The notes below the pieces were generated by a model. That model was not told the DNA's origin. It did not search any database and saw nothing but the letters and a program-made list of their open reading frames with translations. From positions 1-39,521 of the forward strand of contig JACRBA010000145.1 in the NCBI GenBank assembly GCA_016213265.1: DNA of 39,521 nucleotides, in the 5' to 3' direction. Shown here piece by piece: positions 32,412 through 39,521 of the stretch (its first letter is position 1; every line of letters begins with the position of its first letter). This DNA comes from Burkholderiales bacterium. Lineage in GTDB: Bacteria; Pseudomonadota; Gammaproteobacteria; Burkholderiales; Burkholderiaceae_C. The position numbers and the translations under genes are program-made.

Positions 32412-32440
32412 GCCGGTCCTCCCCGGAGTCGCCTCGGGCC

Positions 32441-33505
32441 TCAGAACGCGATGGCCTCCAGCGCCCGCTGGTAGCGCGCGTCGTGCATCAGCTCGTCCCA
32501 GGGCAGCGGGTCGGTCTGCGGCAGCAGCGCCACGCGGCGCGCCTCGCTGTCGTCGCTGGGCGTCCACTCGCCGCGGTCGGCGGCCATGGCCAGGCCGTCG
32601 AGCAGGGCATCCACCGCCGCGCCGCCATCGACCTGGCTCTGGTTGCACAGCCGCACCAGGTCGCAGCCGGCCTCCAGCGCGGCGATGCCGGCCTGGGTGG
32701 CGCTCACGGCGTGGCCGTCGAGCACCCGCGCGCCCTCCATGCTGAGGTCGTCGCTGAACACGGCGCCGGTGAAACCCAGCTGGCCGCGCAGGATGTCCTG
32801 CAGCCACACGCGCGAGAAGCCGGCCGGCCGGCGGTCCACGCGCGGGTAGGTGACGTGCGCCGGCATCACGCTGTGCAGCACGGTGCCCAGCCAGCCGTAG
32901 GGCAGCGCGTCGTCGCCCAGGATCTCGCGCTTGCCGCGCCGGTCCACGGGCGCTGCCACGTGGCTGTCGGCCTCCACGAAGCCGTGGCCGGGGAAGTGCT
33001 TGCCGCAGCTGGCCATGCCAGCCTGCATCAGGCCGTGCATCAGGCTCTTGGCCAGCAGCGTGGTGACGCGGGCATCGCGGTGGAAGGCGCGGTCGCCGAT
33101 CACCGCGCTGTGGCCGTGGTCCAGGTCGAGCACGGGGGTGAAGCTGAAATCGACACCGCAGGCGCGCAGCTCGGCCGCGAGCACGAAGCCGGCCGCCGAG
33201 GCCGCGGCCGTGGCCGCCATGGCGTCGCGCATCCACAGCTCACCCAACGCGCGCATGGGCGGCAGGTGGGTGAAACCGTCGGTGCGAAAGCGCTGCACGC
33301 GGCCGCCTTCGTGGTCCACGCACACCAGCAGGTCGGGCCGCACGGCCTTGGCCTCGGCCACGTAGGCGGTGAGCTGCGCGCGGCTCTCGAAGTGGCGGGC
33401 GAAGAGGATGAGGCCGCCGGTGAGCGGATGCTTCAGACGCCGGCGGTCGTCGGCGGTCAGGCGGGGGCCGGCGGTGTCGAGGATGACGGGCGCGTGCAGG
33501 CTCAT
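32441..33505 (-). CDS. nagZ: Beta-N-acetylhexosaminidase NagZ (GH3)
   Basis: This encodes 354 residues. Family hallmarks are [24 protein letters not shown], the catalytic-loop motif [16 protein letters not shown] and [11 protein letters not shown], whose Asp is the nucleophile. NagZ removes N-acetylglucosamine from anhydro-muropeptides in the cytoplasm during cell-wall recycling. This also sets the muropeptide signals for AmpC-type beta-lactamase control in bacteria that have it. The start overlaps the acpS stop by ATGA. Length and motifs match the proteobacterial enzyme. Confidence 0.95.
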   Translation of the reverse strand: MSLHAPVILDTAGPRLTADDRRRLKHPLTGGLILFARHFESRAQLTAYVAEAKAVRPDLLVCVDHEGGRVQRFRTDGFTHLPPMRALGELWMRDAMAATAAASAAGFVLAAELRACGVDFSFTPVLDLDHGHSAVIGDRAFHRDARVTTLLAKSLMHGLMQAGMASCGKHFPGHGFVEADSHVAAPVDRRGKREILGDDALPYGWLGTVLHSVMPAHVTYPRVDRRPAGFSRVWLQDILRGQLGFTGAVFSDDLSMEGARVLDGHAVSATQAGIAALEAGCDLVRLCNQSQVDGGAAVDALLDGLAMAADRGEWTPSDDSEARRVALLPQTDPLPWDELMHDARYQRALEAIAF

Positions 33506-33933
33506 GGGGCGATCGGGGAAGGGGAATGGAAGGAGGCGTCGGGGTCGTGCTCGACGACGACGAAGCTCACGGCGTAGTCGCTCTCGTCGCTGAGGGTGAC
33601 GTGCGCACGCAGGCGCCGCGCGGCGAACCACTCGGCCAGCGCACCATGCAGGCGGATGTAGGGCTGGCCGCTCGGGTGGTTGAGCGTCTCGCAGGCGCGC
33701 CAGGTCATGGGCATGTGCATGCCCAGCCCGATGGCCTTGGAGAACGCTTCCTTGCAGGAAAAGCGCGTGCCCAGGTAGGCCAGGCCGCGCGATTCGGCGC
33801 GTGCGCGGCGGGCGTGGAACACCTGCAGCTCGGCCGGGCCCAGCACCTTCTGCGCGAAGCGGTCGCCGCGGCGCGCCAGCGTCTCGGCGATGCGCCGCAG
33901 ATCGCAGATGTCGGTGCCGGTGCCGAAGATCAT
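33502..33933 (-). CDS. acpS: Holo-[acyl-carrier-protein] synthase AcpS
   Basis: This encodes 143 residues. The magnesium site is in the N-terminal [12 protein letters not shown], and the second motif is [14 protein letters not shown]. AcpS transfers 4'-phosphopantetheine from CoA to the Ser of acyl carrier protein, making it active for fatty acid synthesis. The start overlaps the pdxJ stop and the stop overlaps the nagZ start, both as ATGA, so the three are translationally coupled. The C-terminus ([16 protein letters not shown]) extends a little beyond the usual 125-130 residues. Confidence 0.95.
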   Translation of the reverse strand: MIFGTGTDICDLRRIAETLARRGDRFAQKVLGPAELQVFHARRARAESRGLAYLGTRFSCKEAFSKAIGLGMHMPMTWRACETLNHPSGQPYIRLHGALAEWFAARRLRAHVTLSDESDYAVSFVVVEHDPDASFHSPSPIAP

Positions 33934-34736
33934 GCGGTGGCGGAGGCCGGCCCGTGGGCCAGCGCGATGGCGCGCAGGTAGGCGCGCACGGTGTCGGTGT
34001 AGCCCAGCTCCAGCGCGTCGGCGATGAGCGCATGGCCGATGGACACCTCGGCCACGCCGGGCACCTCGCGCAGGAAGGCGCTGAGGTTGTCGCGGTTGAG
34101 GTCGTGCCCCGCGTTCACGCCCAGGCCGGCGGCCAGCGCCGCCGAGGCGGCTGCCGCGTAGCGGGCACGCACGGCCGCCTCGTCGGGCGTGCCGAAGGCC
34201 CGGGCATAGGCCTCGGTGTAGAGCTCGACCCGGTCGGCGCCCACGGCACGCGCGGCGGCCATGGCCTCGGGCACCGGGTCCATGAACAGGCTCACGCGCA
34301 CGCCCAGGGCCTGGCACTCCGCGATCAGCGGGCGGATGCGCTCGGCGTCGCGCGCCAGGTCCCAGCCGTGGTCGGAGGTGAACTGGCCCACGGTGTCCGG
34401 CACGAAGGTGGCCTGGTGCGGCCGCACGGCGCGCACGAAGTCCATCAGGTTGTGCAGCGGGTTGCCCTCGATGTTGTATTCCGCCTCGGGCCAGGCCTTG
34501 AGCAGCGCGGCCAGCTCATGCACGTCCTGGGCGCGGATGTGGCGCTCGTCGGGCCGCGGGTGCACGGTGATGCCGTCGGCGCCGGCCTGCAGCACCTGCT
34601 CGGCCGCCCGGGTGACGCTGGGGATGCCCAGGTGGCGCGTGTTGCGCAGCAAGGCCACCTTGTTGAGGTTGACCGACAGGGCGGTGCGGCCGGCGTGGGG
34701 CCGGTGGCCGGCTTCGGGGGCGACGAGTGGGTTCAT
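33930..34736 (-). CDS. pdxJ: Pyridoxine 5'-phosphate synthase PdxJ
   Basis: This encodes 268 residues, slightly longer than the usual 240-250 because of the N-terminus before [15 protein letters not shown]. Conserved segments are [49 protein letters not shown] and GVNAGHDLN. PdxJ condenses 3-amino-2-oxopropyl phosphate with deoxyxylulose 5-phosphate as the last step in making pyridoxine phosphate. The start overlaps the recO stop (ATGA), and the stop overlaps the acpS start. The recO-pdxJ-acpS order is standard in proteobacteria. Confidence 0.96.
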   Translation of the reverse strand: MNPLVAPEAGHRPHAGRTALSVNLNKVALLRNTRHLGIPSVTRAAEQVLQAGADGITVHPRPDERHIRAQDVHELAALLKAWPEAEYNIEGNPLHNLMDFVRAVRPHQATFVPDTVGQFTSDHGWDLARDAERIRPLIAECQALGVRVSLFMDPVPEAMAAARAVGADRVELYTEAYARAFGTPDEAAVRARYAAAASAALAAGLGVNAGHDLNRDNLSAFLREVPGVAEVSIGHALIADALELGYTDTVRAYLRAIALAHGPASATA

Positions 34737-35584
34737 GGGCGGACCGGCACGGCGGCCGAGCCCACGCCGGGCGCAGGCGCTGGCGTGGTGGGGGTGGCAG
34801 AGGTGGGCGCCCCGCGGGCGGCGCCCTCGAGCAGCTGCTGCGCGTCGATCATCACCTCACGCGTGCGCAGCCGCGGGCTGCCCAGATGATAGTGAAGCAG
34901 CGCACGCAGCCCTTGCTTGAGCGGCGCGAGGGCCTCGGCGCACGCCGCCTGCAAGGCCGGCATGTCGCCGGCGTCGAGCGCAGCCTGCAAGCGCTGCAGC
35001 AGCGCGCCGCGCAGCGGCAGTTCACCGTGGTTCGCCGGGCCGACACCGGACTCGGGGCGCAGGGCGCAGGCCTCGTCGTCGCCCACGGGCTGCAGGGTGG
35101 CGGTGTGCAGGTCGAGCTGCGGCAGCAGGCCGATCTCCTGCAGCAGCACCAGCTCGAACGCACGCAATGCGGCCTGCGAGAGCGCGTCGTGGCCGGCCGC
35201 CAGCGCGGGGAGCGTGGCGGCGTAGGCGTCGAACAGGCGGGGATGGGCGTCGTGCCGGGCGAGCAGCTTCATCAGCAGCTCATTGAGGTAGAAGCCCGAG
35301 AACAGGGCCGCCCCGCCGAGCATGGGCCCGCCGCCCGCCCACTCCGCACCGCGCAGGGTGTGGATCTCGGCCGCCTCCTCCCGCGGCCGGCCCATCGACA
35401 CGCTGATGCGCTGGAACGGCAGCAAGGCAGCGCGCAGCTGCGAGTAGGGCCGCTTGGCGCCCTTGGCCACCACGGTCAGCCGCCCCTGGTCGCGCGTGAA
35501 GACGTCCAGGATCAGGCTGCTCTCGCTCCAGTCCCAGCGGTGCAGCACATAGGCGGCCATGGCGGCCGGGTGGCGGGCAGCCAT
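34733..35584 (-). CDS. recO: DNA repair protein RecO
   Basis: This encodes 283 residues from the ATG at 35584; the internal ATG at 35560 would also keep the conserved AYVLHRWDWSESSLILDVFTRD. The N-terminal OB fold runs to about residue 90 (GRLTVVAKGAKRPYSQLRAALLPFQ). A helical middle follows with SGFYLNELLMKLLARHDAHPRLFDAY. The C-terminus is an Ala/Pro-rich, poorly conserved tail. No zinc cysteine set is visible, as in many betaproteobacterial RecO proteins. RecO helps load RecA onto SSB-coated DNA in the RecFOR gap-repair pathway. It follows era by 10 bases. Confidence 0.92.
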   Translation of the reverse strand: MAARHPAAMAAYVLHRWDWSESSLILDVFTRDQGRLTVVAKGAKRPYSQLRAALLPFQRISVSMGRPREEAAEIHTLRGAEWAGGGPMLGGAALFSGFYLNELLMKLLARHDAHPRLFDAYAATLPALAAGHDALSQAALRAFELVLLQEIGLLPQLDLHTATLQPVGDDEACALRPESGVGPANHGELPLRGALLQRLQAALDAGDMPALQAACAEALAPLKQGLRALLHYHLGSPRLRTREVMIDAQQLLEGAARGAPTSATPTTPAPAPGVGSAAVPVRP

Positions 35585-35594
35585 GGCGGCGCGG

Positions 35595-36605
<1,011 letters not shown>

Positions 36606-36654
36606 GGGGGGATTGTCCCGCACATGCCGGCCCACTGCTCGGCGGGCCGCTGGT

Positions 36655-37347
36655 TCAGCTGCGCGGCGGCTCCGCGCGCTGCAACTGCTCCAGCAGCGCC
36701 TGCGCCGCTTCCTGCTCCGCCGCGCGGCGGGAGCGGCCTTCGCCCCGGGCCGTGCGGTCGAGGCTGGGCACGGCGGCCTCCACCTCGAAGGTCTGCGCGT
36801 GCGCCTGGCCGCGGGTGGCGACGATGCGGTAGCTGGGCACCGGCACACGTCGCGCCTGCAGCCATTCCTGCAGCTCGGTCTTCGCGTCCTTGCGCCAGGC
36901 GTCCACGCCGGTGCCCGCGATGATCTCACCGAACAGGCGCTCCACCAGCGCGTGGGCCGCTTCCGGGCCGCCGTCGAGGTAGACCGCGCCGATCACGGCC
37001 TCCATGGCATCGGCCAGGATGGAAGGCCGCTGCGCGCCGCCGCCCCGCGCTTCGCCTTCGGACAGCCGCAGCACGTCCGCCAGGCGCAAGGCCAGAGCCA
37101 GGCGGTGCAGGGAGTCCTCGCGCACCAGGTGCGCGCGCACCCGAGTGAGGTCGCCCTCATCGGACTCGCCGAAGCGGTCGAACAGCAGGCGCGAGACGCC
37201 GAGGTTGAGCACCGAGTCGCCCAGAAACTCCAGCCGCTCGTTGTGGCTGGCGCCGAAGCTGCGGTGCGTCAACGCCCGCTGCAAGAGCTCAGGCTGCCGG
37301 AAGCGGTAGTCCAGGCGCTGCTGCAGCGCGTCGTGGCGGGTGTCCAT
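36655..37347 (-). CDS. rnc: Ribonuclease III
   Basis: This encodes 230 residues. The RNase III signature [18 protein letters not shown] lies near residue 35, followed by the second acidic site [15 protein letters not shown] near 113. The C-terminal double-stranded RNA-binding domain runs from KTELQEWLQ to [17 protein letters not shown]. The enzyme cleaves double-stranded RNA, processes pre-rRNA and many mRNAs, and works as a dimer. The gene sits between the DUF4845 gene and era, the standard order, with 49 bp to era. Confidence 0.97.
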   Translation of the reverse strand: MDTRHDALQQRLDYRFRQPELLQRALTHRSFGASHNERLEFLGDSVLNLGVSRLLFDRFGESDEGDLTRVRAHLVREDSLHRLALALRLADVLRLSEGEARGGGAQRPSILADAMEAVIGAVYLDGGPEAAHALVERLFGEIIAGTGVDAWRKDAKTELQEWLQARRVPVPSYRIVATRGQAHAQTFEVEAAVPSLDRTARGEGRSRRAAEQEAAQALLEQLQRAEPPRS

Positions 37348-37390
37348 CGGTCAGGCGGTGTCGGTCGTCGGGGCCGCACCGCGCCACGCG

Positions 37391-37786
37391 TCAGCGCGTG
37401 GCCGGGGCGGTGTAGCGGTACTTGATGAGCAAGTAGACCGGATCCACGATCTCGACTTCATCGTCGTAGGAAAAGCCCACACTGAACCCGGAACCCACGG
37501 CCTCGACCTCCAGGTCGGCACCGCGGATCATGTCCTGGATGAATTCGATGTCGCGCTGCCGGTCGAAGGCGGTGCGGATGGCCGGCACGGAATTGGGCGG
37601 CGGGTCGGCCCGCATGACGCGGTCCAGCGCCTGGCGCGTGGTGAGGTACTTCTGGACCGACGGATAGACCTTGATCGCGAAGACCGCGCCCGCCCCCACC
37701 ACGATGGCCCAGAACAGCAGGCCCATCACGCTCAGGCCACGTTGGGCGTGGCGGCTGGGGGTGGCGGGCATCGTGGGGCGGTTCAT
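37391..37786 (-). CDS. DUF4845 domain membrane-anchored protein
   Basis: This encodes 131 residues from the ATG at 37786, which has AGGAG ten bases upstream; a longer TTG-started form would overlap lepB. A basic N-terminus (RHAQRGLSVMG) precedes a single membrane helix (LLFWAIVVGAGAVFAIKVYP) and a small soluble domain with VQKYLTTRQALDRV, IRTAFDRQRDIEFI and YDDEVEIVDPVYLLIKYRY. This is the DUF4845 family, typically found between lepB and rnc in betaproteobacteria and some gammaproteobacteria. The N-terminal RG-L-S-x-x-G start resembles a pilin-like leader. Its function is not known. Confidence 0.88.
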   Translation of the reverse strand: MNRPTMPATPSRHAQRGLSVMGLLFWAIVVGAGAVFAIKVYPSVQKYLTTRQALDRVMRADPPPNSVPAIRTAFDRQRDIEFIQDMIRGADLEVEAVGSGFSVGFSYDDEVEIVDPVYLLIKYRYTAPATR

Positions 37787-37821
37787 GGTCGGTGTGCTCC
37801 TGTCAGCAAGGGGGCGGCGAG

Positions 37822-38787
37822 TCAATGAAAGCCACCAATCCGGCCGAGGTTACCGAAATTCATCCAGATGAAGAAGGCCCGTCCGACGAGGTTGTCCTCG
37901 GGCACGAAGCCCCAGTAGCGCGAATCCTGTGAATTGTCACGGTTGTCGCCCATGACGAAGAAGTGGCCCGGCGGGACGGTGCAGGTCACGCCTTCGGCGC
38001 TGTAGCTGCAGGCCTCCCGGTGGGGGAACACCGTGATCGGGTGGAAGGACTGGCCAGGCCCCTTCTCGTGCTGGATGCGGTGCTCCACCTCGCCGAGCTT
38101 TTCGGAGAACACGTCCATGTAGCGGATGCGCTCGTCGTCGTAGCCATCGCCCTGGGGCGTCAGGGGCACGGTCTGGCCGTTGAGCTTGAGCTGGTGATGC
38201 CCGTAGCTCACCACGTCACCGGGCACGCCGACCACGCGCTTGATGTAGTCGATGCGGGTGTCCAGCGGATAGCGGAACACCACCACGTCGCCGCGCTTCG
38301 GCGAGTGGTTGTTGACGATCTTCTTGTTGATCACGGGCAGGCGCACGCCATAGTGAAACTTGTTCACGAGGATCAGGTCGCCCACCTCCAGCGTCGGGAT
38401 CATCGACCCCGAGGGGATCTTGAACGGCTCGAACAGGAACGAGCGCAGCACGAACACGACGATGATCACGGGGAACAGCCCCGCGGTCCAGTCCAGCCAC
38501 CAGGGCTGCATCAGCAGGCGGGCTCGCGCTTCCTCCACATTGCCATCGACCTGGGTGATGCCCTGGGCGGCCAGCTGCGCGCGGCGTGCCATGTCCTGCT
38601 GCTCCAGCGTGCGCGCGGCGGCCTCGCGCTTCGGACGGAAGTGGAAGCGCTCGGCCAGCCAGTAGAAGAAGGTGACGACCGACAGCAGGAACAGCAGCAA
38701 CGAGAAGTTGCCCACCCACTTGTCCATGTACCAGCCGCCGAGGTAGATGATCAGGACGGCGTACAGGGCCGCGGTGAGGATGCTCAT
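37822..38787 (-). CDS. lepB: Signal peptidase I
   Basis: This encodes 321 residues. Two membrane segments lie at the N-terminus (ALYAVLIIYLGGWY and FSLLLFLLSVVTFFYWLAE) and a third near residue 103 (LFPVIIVVFVLRSFLFEPF). The catalytic Ser is in IPSGSMIPTLEVGD, the general-base Lys in IDYIKRVVGVPGD, and the conserved box GDNRDNSQDSRYWGFVP comes near the C-terminus. A periplasmic insert holds two Cys (CSYSAEGVTC). The enzyme removes signal peptides from exported proteins, including the cytochrome and binding protein in this window. It follows lepA by 77 bp, the usual pairing. Confidence 0.97.
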   Translation of the reverse strand: MSILTAALYAVLIIYLGGWYMDKWVGNFSLLLFLLSVVTFFYWLAERFHFRPKREAAARTLEQQDMARRAQLAAQGITQVDGNVEEARARLLMQPWWLDWTAGLFPVIIVVFVLRSFLFEPFKIPSGSMIPTLEVGDLILVNKFHYGVRLPVINKKIVNNHSPKRGDVVVFRYPLDTRIDYIKRVVGVPGDVVSYGHHQLKLNGQTVPLTPQGDGYDDERIRYMDVFSEKLGEVEHRIQHEKGPGQSFHPITVFPHREACSYSAEGVTCTVPPGHFFVMGDNRDNSQDSRYWGFVPEDNLVGRAFFIWMNFGNLGRIGGFH

Positions 38788-38864
38788 CGGGTAGGGGGTG
38801 CCTCGTGGGCGCGTTGGAAATGAAGGGCTGCCGAACGGCAGGCCGCGGCGGTCAAGCAGCCGTG

Positions 38865-39521
38865 TCAGTCGTCCACCTGCAGGATGGCCAGGAAGGCCTC
38901 CTGCGGCACCTCGACCGAGCCGATCTGCTTCATCCGCTTCTTGCCGGCCTTCTGCTTCTCGAGCAGCTTGCGCTTGCGGGTGATGTCACCGCCGTAGCAT
39001 TTTGCCAGCACGTTCTTGCGCAGCGCCTTGATGTTCTCGCGCGCGATGATGTTGGCGCCGATGGCGGCCTGGATCGCCACGTCGTACATCTGGCGCGGGA
39101 TCTGCTCGCGCATCTTGGCGGCCACGGCGCGGCCGCGGTACTGGCTCTGCGAGCGGTGCACGATCATCGCCAGCGGATCCACGCGATCGCCGTTGATGAG
39201 GATGTCCACCTTCACCACGTCGGCCGCCCGGTACTCCTTGAACTCGTAGTCCATCGAGGCATAGCCGCGCGAGGCGGACTTCAGCTTGTCGAAGAAGTCC
39301 AGCACGATCTCGGCGAGCGGCAGCTCGTACGTGAGCATCACCTGCTTGCCGTGGTAGGCCATGTTCAGCTGCACGCCGCGCTTCTGGTTGCACAGCGTCA
39401 TGACCGGCCCCACGTATTCCTGCGGCATGAACAGCACGACGGTCACGATAGGCTCGCGAATGTCGTCCAGCTTGCCGACCTCGGGCATTTTCGACGGGCT
39501 GTCCACCATGACCACGGTGCC
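38865..39521 (-). CDS. lepA: Elongation factor 4 (LepA), C-terminal part (5' end outside window)
   Basis: The last 218 or so residues are present, and the frame is open to the window edge. Visible are the EF-G domain V-like part ([57 protein letters not shown]), and the LepA-specific C-terminal domain with [42 protein letters not shown] and [26 protein letters not shown], a nearly invariant stretch of the family. LepA is a ribosome-bound GTPase that acts during translation initiation and elongation under stress. It is the first gene of the lepA-lepB-rnc-era operon as far as can be seen. Confidence 0.97.
   Translation of the reverse strand, partial: GTVVMVDSPSKMPEVGKLDDIREPIVTVVLFMPQEYVGPVMTLCNQKRGVQLNMAYHGKQVMLTYELPLAEIVLDFFDKLKSASRGYASMDYEFKEYRAADVVKVDILINGDRVDPLAMIVHRSQSQYRGRAVAAKMREQIPRQMYDVAIQAAIGANIIARENIKALRKNVLAKCYGGDITRKRKLLEKQKAGKKRMKQIGSVEVPQEAFLAILQVDD

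Noticed and set aside
37787..37825. A TTG-started longer form of the DUF4845 gene overlapping lepB
   Set aside because: The ATG at 37786 has a good AGGAG at proper distance, and the extra 13 residues are not needed for the membrane anchor.

Overview
The window is a 39.5 kb piece of a very GC-rich (about 70%) bacterial chromosome. Gene content and order point to a betaproteobacterium of the order Burkholderiales, probably near Rubrivivax, Leptothrix or Ideonella. The grounds are: the lepA-lepB-DUF4845-rnc-era-recO-pdxJ-acpS-nagZ order, engB divergent from a diheme cytochrome c4 followed by ResB/CcsA-type (system II) cytochrome c maturation genes, a double-length UvrA, and an aerobic CoA-thioester aromatic degradation operon. 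The genus assignment is inference. No tRNA, rRNA, CRISPR array, insertion sequence or replication origin was seen, and no gap between genes exceeds 300 bases; the longest are 184 bp (29010-29193) and 164 bp (17150-17313).

Layout. 1-3469: end of rne, a convergent lipoprotein gene, ssb and convergent engB. 3524-7891: cytochrome c4, resB and the WWD-type heme-handling subunit, the last broken by an in-frame TGA. 7993-10684: the MsrPQ periplasmic methionine sulfoxide reductase pair and a His-rich zinc/cobalt-type cation exporter. 10766-16446 (minus): a five-gene catabolic operon with a 2-aminobenzoyl-CoA monooxygenase/reductase-like fusion, SDR, MarR regulator, crotonase and acyl-CoA dehydrogenase, with a good promoter and candidate operators upstream. 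16523-17149: a membrane protein of unknown function. 17314-23282 (minus): a type VI secretion vgrG, a peptidoglycan-hydrolase-like effector and a secreted candidate immunity protein. 23373-29009 (minus): a four-cassette UvrA. 29194-31469: a periplasmic amino-acid-type binding protein broken by an in-frame TAG, and an AI-2E family membrane protein. 31485-39521 (minus): PfkB sugar kinase, nagZ, acpS, pdxJ, recO, era, rnc, DUF4845 protein, lepB and the end of lepA, a long housekeeping operon with several ATGA overlaps.

Points that stand out. Two conserved genes each carry a single in-frame stop at a position where the rest of the protein continues perfectly. Era carries an in-frame insertion of about 30 residues that coincides with a palindromic repeat. 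The vgrG-effector-immunity block shows a composition change between the host-like vgrG and its cargo. The vgrG start region can fold so that its ribosome binding site is paired.
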